64,000 nucleotides of DNA from an uncultured Gemmatimonadales bacterium (GCA_947259315.1 CAMYLR010000006.1:180452-244451); one strand, 5' to 3'. Shown: positions 9,253 through 17,625, counted from the stretch's first letter. The notes: a model not told the origin generated them from the sequence alone. Translations and numbers: made by a program.

Positions 9253-9915
9253 TTACTCTCCCTCGCGCTGCATTGCGGATCGGATCGCCGGGTTCATCTC
9301 GGGGTCGTTGTACATCTTGAACTGCCGATAGCGCTGAAATCGTTTGTTACCAGCTGCTAAGTCGATTGCCAGCGCATCAAGACACGCGGCAAGATCGTCT
9401 CGCTGCTGCTCGAGAACCTCCAACCGCTGCAGGCACAGGTGGCGATGCGCCTCCGGCGCACCCGATCGATCGGCTTCTTCACGCATGTGATACACCTTGA
9501 GGGCCAAAACCGACAGTCGATCGATGATCGCGCCCGGTGTCTCCGAATGGAGCGGTGCCGTTGGGGATGGCAGATCAGACTCGGCAAGGAGAGCCAGCAG
9601 CAAAGAGTCGATACTCTCAATCAGATCGTTCCGCTGTTGATTCAGCACATCGATCTGTCGCTTGGTCGCGGCTACAACATGGTCGTCGACGTTCGGCCTT
9701 CGAGCTTCGTCTTCTTCGTGCCACAGTTGGATGTTAACGAGATGCTCCTCGCTGATCGCCCGATCGAGCTCAGGCGCTCGACTCGTCGCTGGTGGGGCTT
9801 CTAGAACGGAGCGTTCAACCGTGGCCTCGTCGCTGTGCCACGCGTCGACCATCTCCGCCTGCCAATCGACTAGTCTTTGTGTTGACAACACTGGGTCCTT
9901 GGTGCTACCCCTCAC
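9253..9915 (-). CDS. DUF4254 family protein
   Basis: 220-residue cytoplasmic protein with the hallmarks of DUF4254: an N-terminal LWHEEDEAR segment, a central ATKRQIDVLNQQRND helix, SETPGAIIDRLSVLALKVYHM, and the C-terminal signature YRQFKMYNDPEMNP. It is predicted to be largely helical and has no signal peptide. Function is unknown; in other phyla relatives often sit beside surface-sugar or envelope genes. The start is GTG at 9915; the next in-frame start choices are poor, so this is a best guess. It directly precedes the TPR and BamD-like lipoprotein genes. Confidence 0.82.
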   Translation of the reverse strand: MRGSTKDPVLSTQRLVDWQAEMVDAWHSDEATVERSVLEAPPATSRAPELDRAISEEHLVNIQLWHEEDEARRPNVDDHVVAATKRQIDVLNQQRNDLIESIDSLLLALLAESDLPSPTAPLHSETPGAIIDRLSVLALKVYHMREEADRSGAPEAHRHLCLQRLEVLEQQRDDLAACLDALAIDLAAGNKRFQRYRQFKMYNDPEMNPAIRSAMQREGE

Positions 9916-9960
9916 GACCGCTCTCTTTGCGCGCCATGCTGGCTGCGTCCCGCATCTCGG

Positions 9961-10584
9961 TCATATCGGCACGCCTCGAAGCAGCCGAATGCGACTGGCA
10001 ACCATGTCAATGGCGATGTCGTTGTACCCTCCCTCGGGGATGATCACATCTGCATGCCGCTTGGATGGTTCTACGAACTCCTCATGCATTGGCCGCACCG
10101 TCTCGAGGTACTGCTGTGTCACGCTGTCCAAGGTTCGCCCTCGTTCATGAATATCCCGGGTAATGCGGCGCAGCAGGCGGATATCCGACGGCGTGTCGAC
10201 GAAGATCTTGATATCCAGTAGATCCCGAGCCTCAGGAAAGTGAAACAGAAGGATACCCTCTACGATCAAGACATCGCGCGGAGTCGTCGAGACGGTCTCC
10301 TTGGTTCGTGCATGGGCGATGAAATCGTACACCGGTCGTTCGATCTCTTGGCCTGCCTTTAGGGCTCGTATGTGCTCAACGAACAGGCCTACTTCGATCG
10401 AGTCGGGGTGATCGAAGTTACACCGGTCTCGTTGGGCCGGCGCGAGATCAACCAGGTCGCAATAATATGCATCCTGTTCCAATATCGTGACCGAGTCGAG
10501 ATCCAACCGCTGCATGATGTTCGTCGCCACGGTCGTCTTCCCGGACCCGGTGCCTCCGGCGATTCCTATGACCAACCGATTCAA
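9961..10584 (-). CDS. udk: Uridine kinase
   Basis: Phosphorylates uridine and cytidine to their monophosphates in pyrimidine salvage. 207 residues, normal length. Walker A GGTGSGKT is at about residues 10-17, followed by EQDAYYCDL, the region that binds the nucleoside, and DHPDSIE near 59-65. A RRITRDIHERGRT lid segment lies near 137-149. Three bases separate its ATG from the stop of the UDP-glucose dehydrogenase gene upstream, so they are probably cotranscribed. The salvage link to cdd (43434-43826) is metabolic, not positional. Confidence 0.95.
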   Translation of the reverse strand: MNRLVIGIAGGTGSGKTTVATNIMQRLDLDSVTILEQDAYYCDLVDLAPAQRDRCNFDHPDSIEVGLFVEHIRALKAGQEIERPVYDFIAHARTKETVSTTPRDVLIVEGILLFHFPEARDLLDIKIFVDTPSDIRLLRRITRDIHERGRTLDSVTQQYLETVRPMHEEFVEPSKRHADVIIPEGGYNDIAIDMVASRIRLLRGVPI

Positions 10585-10587
10585 GTT

Positions 10588-11907
10588 CTAGCCTTCGCGT
10601 CCAATCGTTCGTCTGCCGATCGAGTAGTACGAGAATCCGTGCGTTGCCATCGTATCGAGATCAAAAACGTTTCGACCATCGAACACCACCGGTTCTCTCA
10701 GCGCCTGCTTGATGCGCTCGAAATCTGGGAATCGGAACTCGTTCCACTCGGTGACTATGATCAGGGCATCCGCGTCATCGAGCGCCTTGTATGCGTCAGA
10801 AACGTATTCGATTTGATCGCCGAGCACGCGCCGAGCGGACTCCATCGCCACCGGATCGAACGCGACAACCTCTGCCCCACTCGTCAATAGCTCCTCGATG
10901 ATCGTCAGGGCCGGCGCTTCCCGTACGTCGTCGGTCTGAGGCTTGAAAGCCAACCCCCAGAGGGCGAAACGACGACCGCTGAGTTCCCCGCCGTAGTGGG
11001 AGCGCACTTTCTCGACCAGTCTTTGCCGCTGCCTTTGATTGACTCGATGCACGGCGTCGATCATGGTGAATTCATAGTCGACCTCGTCCGCCAAGTGTCG
11101 AAGCGCTTGAACGTCCTTTGGGAAGCAGGACCCACCGAAACCGACACCAGCAAACAGAAACGAAGCCCCCAAACGTCGATCGGTTCCAACACCGGCGCGT
11201 ACTTGGTCGACGTCCGCGCCCACCTCCTCACAGAGATTCGCGATCTCGTTCATGAATGTGATACGACTCGCCAGCATCGCGTTGGCAGCATACTTCGTCA
11301 TCTCGGCCGAGCGTGTATCCATAAACAGGACCGGTTTGCCAGTACGAACGAATGGCGCGTACAGGGCTCGCATAACCTCCTCGTCAACCTCGTCCTCGGC
11401 CCCCACGATCACGCGATCGGGCTTCAAGAAATCGTCAACCGCCGTGCCTTCCTTCAGAAACTCGGGGTTCGAGATCACCGAACAGCGGTGCGGATTGGCT
11501 TTTGCCAACTCAGTGCGCATGCGATCCGCGGTTCCCACCGGAACCGTGCTCTTGTTGACCAAGAGCTTTGGCCCGTTCGCATGCTGACCGATCATCTTTG
11601 CGACTTCGATGACTCCACTGATGTCGGGTGAGCCGTCCTCGTGCGAGGGCGTGCCAACGGCGATGAACAAGACTTCGTTGGCTTCCACCGTCGCTATCGG
11701 ATCAGTCGTGAAGCTGAGGCGACCCTCGGCGACGTTACGCGCCACCAGCTCCTTCAATCCAGGCTCGTAGAAGGGAATCTTCCCGCCTTTTAACGTCTCG
11801 ATCTTGCTGGCATCGATATCGCAGCACACGACCTGATTGCCCATCTCGGCAAAACAGGTACCCGTTACTAGCCCGACGTACCCCACGCCGAACACTCCCA
11901 GGTTCAT
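10588..11907 (-). CDS. ugd: UDP-glucose 6-dehydrogenase
   Basis: Oxidises UDP-glucose to UDP-glucuronate with two NAD. 439 residues from the ATG at 11907; GGAGG at 11916-11920 gives an 8-base spacing, while the GTG two codons earlier is too close to it. Seen: Rossmann motif GVGYVG (7-12), SDP-binding and hinge region with KPDRVIVGA, and the catalytic cysteine in FGGSCFPKD (C261). The C-terminal domain carries GLAFKPQTDDVREAP. UDP-glucuronate feeds polysaccharide or glycolipid synthesis. A second UDP-sugar dehydrogenase of a different subfamily lies at 16294-17625. Confidence 0.95.
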   Translation of the reverse strand: MNLGVFGVGYVGLVTGTCFAEMGNQVVCCDIDASKIETLKGGKIPFYEPGLKELVARNVAEGRLSFTTDPIATVEANEVLFIAVGTPSHEDGSPDISGVIEVAKMIGQHANGPKLLVNKSTVPVGTADRMRTELAKANPHRCSVISNPEFLKEGTAVDDFLKPDRVIVGAEDEVDEEVMRALYAPFVRTGKPVLFMDTRSAEMTKYAANAMLASRITFMNEIANLCEEVGADVDQVRAGVGTDRRLGASFLFAGVGFGGSCFPKDVQALRHLADEVDYEFTMIDAVHRVNQRQRQRLVEKVRSHYGGELSGRRFALWGLAFKPQTDDVREAPALTIIEELLTSGAEVVAFDPVAMESARRVLGDQIEYVSDAYKALDDADALIIVTEWNEFRFPDFERIKQALREPVVFDGRNVFDLDTMATHGFSYYSIGRRTIGREG

Positions 11908-12048
11908 GTCCACCCCCTCCGATCGCGGCTGTGCGGGTCTATCATGATGATTTGCGGGACGGTCGATCTTGGTGTGTCACTACCGACCGACCAAGCTATT
12001 TTTGATCCGTTCGTCATTCAAGTGCGCAAACCGGCAACCGGAGTCGGA

Positions 12049-12642
12049 ATGATCAAGCTGACCGAAGAAGCCCGGAGCAAGATCTCAGACGCCCTCAGCA
12101 GGGCCACCCCCCCGCGGCGACATCTGAGGATTCATGCCAGCGTCGAAGCGGGGACCTTCGCCTATCACCTCGAAGCCCTGACCGACGAGATGGTTACGCC
12201 AGACGACACCCTGGTCGACTGTGGCGAATTCGACCTCGTGTTGGACCCCGAGAGCGCTGAGCGCCTCGCGGGCACCCGAATCGACTATCGGGAGACGCTG
12301 GTGGAGAACGGGTTCCGGTTCGATAATCCGAACCGACCCGCCAGCCCAACACTCCCCTCCGGAGAGCGAACTGACCTCGAGGGTCCGGTGCCAGATCGCG
12401 TTCGGATGTTGCTCGATACCGAGATAAACCCGGCCATCGCCGCGCACGGCGGGATGGTCCAGCTCGTCGACGTCCAAGACAACCGTGTTTATTTGGCGTT
12501 TGGCGGCGGGTGTCATGGCTGCGGAATGGTAGACGTGACCCTCAAGCAGGGCATCGAGACACGGATCAGGGAAGCGGTGCCAGAAGTAGCTGAAGTGATC
12601 GACACGACCGACCACTCAACGGGAGCCAACCCGTACTATTAG
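12049..12642 (+). CDS. nfuA: NfuA-like iron-sulfur cluster carrier
   Basis: 198-residue protein from the ATG at 12049, with GGAG about 8 bases upstream; a longer frame from 11944 would add 35 residues unlike the family. The N-terminal half (about 1-95) is an A-type (IscA/HesB-like) fold with GEFDLVLDPESAERL but without the usual three cysteines. The C-terminal half is a NifU-type domain with GGGCHGCGMVDVTLKQG, whose CxxC binds a 4Fe-4S cluster in the dimer. That architecture defines NfuA. It is divergent from ugd and faces the Fe-S-rich radical SAM genes tail to tail, with a strong hairpin between. Confidence 0.88.
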   Translation: MIKLTEEARSKISDALSRATPPRRHLRIHASVEAGTFAYHLEALTDEMVTPDDTLVDCGEFDLVLDPESAERLAGTRIDYRETLVENGFRFDNPNRPASPTLPSGERTDLEGPVPDRVRMLLDTEINPAIAAHGGMVQLVDVQDNRVYLAFGGGCHGCGMVDVTLKQGIETRIREAVPEVAEVIDTTDHSTGANPYY

Positions 12643-12681
12643 CCGTAGAGCGAACTAGCACGTCTGCCGTGAAGTGAAGAA

Positions 12682-12714
12682 CCGGTCGCGGGAATCATCC
12701 CGCGACCGGCTTTT
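12682..12714. terminator. Bidirectional intrinsic terminator
   Basis: A perfect 12-base-pair inverted repeat (arms 12682-12693 and 12698-12709, loop ATCA) lies between the convergent nfuA-like gene (ends 12642) and the radical SAM gene (ends 12722). The plus-strand side is followed by CTTTTCT; the minus-strand side by TTCTTC. The plus-strand terminator is the better of the two. Confidence 0.85.
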
Positions 12715-12721
12715 CTGATTG

Positions 12722-14905
12722 CTACAGGTCTATCTGTACCAACTTGTCGTCGGCAGCAGGCTTTTTCTTGAGCACCATCTGTTCATAGTACTCACGCACC
12801 ATCGCCGCCTCCCGAGCCGCCTTCTTCGACGCGAGCCGTTCCTCGTGCGCGTTCTGAGGGCCGTCACCGCGATCACGCACGCGCGAAGCGTCTGCCTCGT
12901 GCACATCGAGCGCGTGCTCGTAGTTCTCGAGCGGGACTTCTTTCCCACCGGCGAAGATCTCGTGCCGACCGTGCTCCTTGTACCACTCGGCGACGGTGGC
13001 GTTCTTGTGCATGTGCTCGATGATGTTCCGCCATCCGTGTCCGGTGTTGTAGGCGCAGAACGAGATCTCGCCTTCCTGCGTGGCGTAAGGGATGATGCAC
13101 ATCTCGGTGCGCCGGAAGTCATAGTTGAACAGATCCTGGAACCACATTCCGGCCACAAACAGGAAGTTCCAAGGATCCTTGCGGCGCTCCCAAGCGCCCT
13201 CAGCATCGAGGGATCCGTAGTCCTTCCCTGTCAGACCGTACGACTTGTCGAACTTCTTCAGCAGCTCCTTGAGATTGAGGCTGGGGGGAGCCTCGAACGG
13301 CTTGTAGTTCTTCAGCAGTGCCAGCGCGATCATTGTGTTCGACAACCACTTCCCACGCGCTGCGTCGGTGACCTTCGAGAAATCGGACGCCAGTCCCGGG
13401 ATGTCCAAGAACTGAGGCACAGGAGCGAACTCCTTGGTCTCCTTGTTGAGCATGAACGCCGTCCCGACACCGCAGTTGGGATGGCAGCCGCAGCTCACCT
13501 GGCCCCATTCGGCACCCGGCCCGTGCACTACGTCGGCCAAATCCGAGAACGTCCCCATCAACGACAGCGGGAACCAATCCCGAAGTGGCTCGGTCACGTT
13601 GAGCTGCTTCTTCACGTCGTGCGCCATGTGGCTCAGCGTGTAGCGCTGCCGCATCCGCCGCTCGTCGGTGATCTCCTCATCGCGACCGGTGAACGAAACC
13701 GGCTGGAAAGCGATAAAGGCGATCTTCTTGGGGTTGTCGAGCGCGAACCGCACGATCGGACCGACCTGATCGTTGTTGACGCTGTTTACCAGAGTCGTGA
13801 CCAGGATCACCTGAACGCCGGCCGCGTACAAGTTGTCGATCGCCTTCAACTTGACGTCGAACAAGTTGCCGACTTTCCGGTGGGCATTGGCGTCGTTGCC
13901 GATGCCGTCGAATTGCAGGTAGGCGAATCGCAACCCCGCCTCGGCAGCCTCCTTCGTGAACTCTAGGCTCTTAGCGAACTCGATCCCGTTCGTCGCCGCC
14001 TGTACCGAGTTGTAGCCGATGTCGCGGCAGTACTTGACCGCCCGCAAGAAATGCGGCGAGAGCGTCGGCTCGCCACCCGAGAACTGAACCGACATCTGAC
14101 GCTTAGGCTTGATCTGGAGCGCGTTGTCGAGAACTTCCTTGATCTCATCCCACTCCAGCTCATGTACGAAACCAACCTGATTGGCGTCCATGAAGCACGG
14201 ATCGCACATCATGTTGCAGCGGTTTGTCAGATCAACCGTCATCACCGCGCCGCGACCATGTTTGATCGTGGAGCTGCCATGGTTGTGCAGATCTCCGTCG
14301 TTGTGGGACCGCAAATCACGCCCCGGGAAGTTCGACTCGATCCACTCGAGGAACTCCGAGTCGATCGCCATCAAGTCCTCGAAGCGACCGTGATCCGGGC
14401 ACTCCTTGACCATCCAGATCTGACCGTCCCGTTCCACGATCTGAGCCTTGATCTCGCCAACCTTGTCGTTGATCAGGACTGTGTAATCCTCTTCGCCATC
14501 GATGATCCGTTGACGGGCCTCGACCACGCACTTGGGGCACAACGAGTCCGTTTCGCGCGGCCAACCCAGCTTCGGTTTTGACTTCTCCCACGACTTGAGC
14601 AGCGGTTTATCGGACCATTTGGGCGTGAACGATGGGTTCGGACGGTATTGGTTGAAGAGCTGGATTCCACGGAAGAGTCCCGAGGCGACCTTGGTGACAC
14701 TCCAGTCGAGTGTTTTCGCGAGTCGCTTGCCCACTCCGAACTTGGCGTTCCCACGTGGATCCAGGTGCCGATCGGGGACCGTGAACGAACTCGTATCGAA
14801 CTCGCCGGCAGCCCCGTCGCCGTTATCATCCACACCGGCGGCTTCGAGCGCTCGGCGCTGGGCCTCAGTGGCCGGGTCGGCGACCTGCGTGTTCACCTTG
14901 ATCAT
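12722..14905 (-). CDS. Radical SAM protein of the MJ0619/Tes type
   Basis: 727-residue radical SAM enzyme. The ATG at 14905 has GGAGGAGGA (14911-14919) in front; the TTG one codon earlier is too close. Seen: a rubredoxin- or zinc-ribbon-like site CPKC (123-126) with CPDH (169-172), the CxxxCxxC cluster site CNMMCDPC (230-237), SGGEP (276-280), and further cysteine groups CGCHPNC (472-478), C603 and C617 that could hold auxiliary clusters. This order matches archaeal MJ0619/Tes, which couples lipid tails into membrane-spanning lipids. About 120 N-terminal and 100 C-terminal residues are extra. The substrate is not proven. It is preceded by its own promoter with an iron-box-like palindrome and by a second radical SAM gene. 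Confidence 0.72.
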   Translation of the reverse strand: MIKVNTQVADPATEAQRRALEAAGVDDNGDGAAGEFDTSSFTVPDRHLDPRGNAKFGVGKRLAKTLDWSVTKVASGLFRGIQLFNQYRPNPSFTPKWSDKPLLKSWEKSKPKLGWPRETDSLCPKCVVEARQRIIDGEEDYTVLINDKVGEIKAQIVERDGQIWMVKECPDHGRFEDLMAIDSEFLEWIESNFPGRDLRSHNDGDLHNHGSSTIKHGRGAVMTVDLTNRCNMMCDPCFMDANQVGFVHELEWDEIKEVLDNALQIKPKRQMSVQFSGGEPTLSPHFLRAVKYCRDIGYNSVQAATNGIEFAKSLEFTKEAAEAGLRFAYLQFDGIGNDANAHRKVGNLFDVKLKAIDNLYAAGVQVILVTTLVNSVNNDQVGPIVRFALDNPKKIAFIAFQPVSFTGRDEEITDERRMRQRYTLSHMAHDVKKQLNVTEPLRDWFPLSLMGTFSDLADVVHGPGAEWGQVSCGCHPNCGVGTAFMLNKETKEFAPVPQFLDIPGLASDFSKVTDAARGKWLSNTMIALALLKNYKPFEAPPSLNLKELLKKFDKSYGLTGKDYGSLDAEGAWERRKDPWNFLFVAGMWFQDLFNYDFRRTEMCIIPYATQEGEISFCAYNTGHGWRNIIEHMHKNATVAEWYKEHGRHEIFAGGKEVPLENYEHALDVHEADASRVRDRGDGPQNAHEERLASKKAAREAAMVREYYEQMVLKKKPAADDKLVQIDL

Positions 14906-14964
14906 CAACGTCCTCCTCCATATCGGTGAGGGATAGACTTAAGCTGGAATCTGGTCAATCCTAC

Positions 14965-14983
14965 TTATCTTAGCCTAAGCCAA
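14965..14983. promoter_or_regulatory. DtxR/IdeR-like iron-box operator
   Basis: The 19 bases TTATCTTAGCCTAAGCCAA match the DtxR/IdeR consensus TTAGGTTAGCCTAACCTAA at 15 of 19 positions by my count, with a fully conserved palindromic core TTAGCCTAA. The site overlaps the -10 element and half of the spacer of the promoter for the 727-residue radical SAM gene, where a bound repressor would block initiation. An MntR-type or other DtxR-family protein could be the ligand. No such regulator is in this window. Confidence 0.6.
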
Positions 14984-14995
14984 CCTCAGTGTAAA
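14967..14995 (-). promoter_or_regulatory. Sigma70-type promoter of the Tes-like gene
   Basis: TTTACA (14990-14995) and TAAGAT (14967-14972) are spaced by exactly 17 bases on the minus strand, about 60 bases before the ATG at 14905. It lies after the stop of the upstream radical SAM gene (15026), so the Tes-like gene can be transcribed alone. The overlapping palindrome suggests metal control. Confidence 0.65.
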
Positions 14996-15025
14996 GCCTC
15001 GGAGATTCACTGTTCTACCGCTCAA

Positions 15026-16195
15026 CTAAGCCTGAGCCCCCCGACTCTGCCACAGCAGGCTCGGCAACGAGTGAGCAAAGCCGCTGGCGGTGTAGAGCAC
15101 CTCGACTTCGCCGCGGCACGAATACCAGCACGCCGTGCAGGTGTTTTTGGCGTGAGCTTCGTGGAGCTGGTCCACCACGTGATCGACGTCATCGGTGCGC
15201 AGGTTCCCGCACGGCTCGCTCTTGTTGAACTCGACACATTTGGAAACCACCATCTGGTTGTCGATGTTGAACATCGCCTTTCCGGCGATACAGCCCTCGA
15301 TCCCGTCGTTCGCCGCCACATCGAACTTCTCGAGGTACTTCTTGTTGGCGTGGAACGTCTCTGGATAACGCCGCTTCAAATCGAGCAGCACCTCGGTGGC
15401 GCCATCGAGATGACGCTGGCCCTCGTTCCCCGTTTTCATAACCGAGTAGGGCTGTACTTGCCAGTAGACACCCAACTCGCGAGCCAGCTCACACAGCGCC
15501 CCCATTTGATCCAGGTTGTCGTCGGTCAGCACCGAGATGATCTGAACCCGCTGGTAGGAGCGGTCGACGCGATTGTCGCGGAGCTGTTCGATCGCTTTTA
15601 TGGCGCGTTCGAACGCGAACTTGACGCCGCGGTGCCTGGCGTGCTTCTCCGGGTCTGCGTAATCGATCGACACCGAGCAACCCCACAGACCGGCCTCCCA
15701 CAGCTGGCGAGCCCGTTTGGGCGTCATCCCTGACCCGGAGGTCGTCAAATACGGGAAATGATCCCGTGACAGTACTTCGATGATGGTGTGGATGTCGCGC
15801 CGGAGCATCGGCTCGCCGCCGGCCAGCGAGACGATCACCGAACCCAAGCTGGACAGCTTCTTGGCTCCGACTACGAAGTCCTCAAGCGAGCACTCTTCGT
15901 GCGGCTTGAAGTCGTTCTCCCAGTAGGTGCAAAAAGAGCAACCATAGTTGCAGTTATACGTGACTTGCCACGTCACCCAGACCGGCTGTCCGGTGGCGTA
16001 CGCCTTTACGAGGCGATACTTCTTGCCCCATCGAGGTCGCCTATCGTCGGCCAAGTACTCATCGACAGACACCGGTGGACCAATCGGAATTTCGATGACC
16101 TCGCTCGACCCGTTCACCCACTCCGCCCCAGGCTTAGGGCGGCTGGTGGGAGTTGTTTCGGGGAGCAGGGTTTCAAGCGGTATGGGCCTGATCAT
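15026..16195 (-). CDS. Radical SAM protein with SPASM-like C-terminus
   Basis: 389-residue radical SAM enzyme of unknown substrate. The SAM cluster site is CNYGCSFC (C82, C86, C89), with AGGEP near 125-129. The C-terminus has six more cysteines (C302, C320, C329, C353, C356, C360) spaced like a twitch or SPASM domain, which binds one or two auxiliary 4Fe-4S clusters. The first 70 residues are a family-specific lead with no motif I know. It ends 120 bases before the Tes-like gene on the same strand, so the two may act together, possibly on lipids, cofactors or peptides. No precursor peptide gene is visible beside it. Confidence 0.75.
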   Translation of the reverse strand: MIRPIPLETLLPETTPTSRPKPGAEWVNGSSEVIEIPIGPPVSVDEYLADDRRPRWGKKYRLVKAYATGQPVWVTWQVTYNCNYGCSFCTYWENDFKPHEECSLEDFVVGAKKLSSLGSVIVSLAGGEPMLRRDIHTIIEVLSRDHFPYLTTSGSGMTPKRARQLWEAGLWGCSVSIDYADPEKHARHRGVKFAFERAIKAIEQLRDNRVDRSYQRVQIISVLTDDNLDQMGALCELARELGVYWQVQPYSVMKTGNEGQRHLDGATEVLLDLKRRYPETFHANKKYLEKFDVAANDGIEGCIAGKAMFNIDNQMVVSKCVEFNKSEPCGNLRTDDVDHVVDQLHEAHAKNTCTACWYSCRGEVEVLYTASGFAHSLPSLLWQSRGAQA

Positions 16196-16256
16196 GCACT
16201 CGTCCGCAAAGGGGTAGAGATCGATCGAGCTCCGCAGTTGATTAGCTGATCGGAAA

Positions 16257-16285
16257 GTCTAACCGCGCTGTTTTAGTCCTGTCAA
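16257..16285 (-). promoter_or_regulatory. Candidate promoter of the second radical SAM gene
   Basis: A perfect -35 element TTGACA (16280-16285) stands 17 bases from TTAGAC (16257-16262), a poor -10 match, in the 98-base gap between the WecC-type gene and the radical SAM start at 16195. The implied untranslated leader is about 55 bases. No iron-box-like palindrome is seen here. Confidence 0.35.
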
Positions 16286-16293
16286 ATGGTTCG

Positions 16294-17625
16294 TCATGCC
16301 GGCCAGATCCGGGCCGCCGATTCCGCGTCTCGTGGCACCGCCCTTCGGGTGTCGACAACGGCCGGCGCCCAACGCGCCAGGGCACCGTAGTCGACCTCGT
16401 CATGGTCGGTCGCGATGACGACCAAATCGAACCCGCCGACCGTCTCTTGATTGATTTCAATTGACGTCATTCCTTCCCATTTAGCATGTTGCCGGCCGGC
16501 TCGAATCACCGGGATGTGTGGGTCGAAATACGCGACTTCGGCGCCCTGGCGCTCGAACTCCTCCATCAGCCGATAGCTGGGGGACTCCCGGTCATCGGCC
16601 ACATTCGGCTTAAACGCCAGGCCGACGATCAACACCCGGCTGCCGCCAATGTCCTTGCCTTGGGCGGCAAGCGCCTCGACCGAGCGCTCGAGCACGTATT
16701 CCGGCATCCACCGGTTGACCTCCCCCGCGAGCTCGACAAACCGCGCGCGCTGCCCGAGTTGATTCGCCTTCCACGCCAGATAATACGGATCGATCGGTAT
16801 GCAATGCCCCCCCCATCCAGGTCCAGGATCGAAGCGCATGAAACCGAACGGCTTCGTGGACGCCGCGTCGAGCACCTCCCACACATCGATGTCCATCGCT
16901 CGGAGGACGACCTTTAATTCGTTGACAAATGCGATGTTGACCGCCCGAAAGACGTTCTCGGCGAGTTTTGTCGCCTCGGCTGTCCGGGCCGATGAAACTC
17001 GAACCGTGGACACGACGACTTGGTCGTAGAGCGATTCAGCCAGGTCGCCTGATATTCGATCCACCCCACCCACGACTTTGGGAATCGTACGGGTGGTGAA
17101 CTCGGTGTTGCCGGGATCCTCGCGCTCTGGCGAAAAGGCCAGGAAGAAATCACGTCCCAAAACCAGACCGGATTCCTCGAGCTTGGCACGCAGGAGCTCG
17201 TCGGTCGTGCCAGGGTAGGTGGTCGACTCCAGCACCACCAGCTGTCCTGGCCTCAACCGCGTCGCGATGCGCTCGGCCGTACCGACGATGAACCGCATGT
17301 CTGGCTCGAGGCTCGACGTCAGCGGAGTAGGCACGCAAATCAGCAGAGCGTCGGGTTCGGACAGGCGCTCGAAATCGGCCGTGGCCGCAAAGCGCTGCTC
17401 CCTCATTGCACCCTCGATCCGACTTTCGGCGAGGTGCCCGATGTAGCTCTCGCCTCGCTCGAGCTGTTCGATCTTTTCGTTGTCGACATCGAAGCCGAGA
17501 ACCGAAAAGCCGCGTTCAGCGAACGTCAGCGAAAGTGGCAACCCCACATAGCCCAGGCCGATCACACCGACCAAGGCGGTGCGCTCTTCGATACGCTGCT
17601 GGAGGGTGCTCGCCGGCGTCGTCAC
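16294..17625 (-). CDS. UDP-N-acetylsugar dehydrogenase, WecC/WbpA type
   Basis: 443-residue NAD-dependent UDP-sugar dehydrogenase. Rossmann motif GLGYVG (23-28), CVPTPLT (97-103) and the catalytic cysteine in WGGHCIPIDPYY (C275) place it in the UDP-GlcNAc/UDP-ManNAc 6-dehydrogenase branch rather than the UDP-glucose branch, whose cysteine motif is GGSCFPKD. The product would be a UDP-N-acetyluronate for O-antigen, capsule or glycolipid. WecC, WbpA and TviB cannot be told apart from motifs alone. It starts with GTG at 17625, 50 bases after the ftsK stop. No glycosyltransferase is adjacent. Confidence 0.9.
   Translation of the reverse strand: MTTPASTLQQRIEERTALVGVIGLGYVGLPLSLTFAERGFSVLGFDVDNEKIEQLERGESYIGHLAESRIEGAMREQRFAATADFERLSEPDALLICVPTPLTSSLEPDMRFIVGTAERIATRLRPGQLVVLESTTYPGTTDELLRAKLEESGLVLGRDFFLAFSPEREDPGNTEFTTRTIPKVVGGVDRISGDLAESLYDQVVVSTVRVSSARTAEATKLAENVFRAVNIAFVNELKVVLRAMDIDVWEVLDAASTKPFGFMRFDPGPGWGGHCIPIDPYYLAWKANQLGQRARFVELAGEVNRWMPEYVLERSVEALAAQGKDIGGSRVLIVGLAFKPNVADDRESPSYRLMEEFERQGAEVAYFDPHIPVIRAGRQHAKWEGMTSIEINQETVGGFDLVVIATDHDEVDYGALARWAPAVVDTRRAVPRDAESAARIWPA

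Noticed and set aside
11944..12048. 35-residue N-terminal extension of the NfuA-like protein
   Set aside because: No family similarity; ATG at 12049 has a ribosome site and gives the normal length.
12719..13966. Long plus-strand frame (415 codons) opposite the Tes-like gene
   Set aside because: It lies antisense to a protein with many conserved motifs, has an Arg/Leu/Val-rich composition and no recognisable domain: a GC-rich shadow frame.
14984..15025. Peptide precursor gene for the SPASM-like radical SAM enzyme
   Set aside because: The gaps on both sides hold no short frame with a ribosome site and a cysteine- or glycine-rich core.
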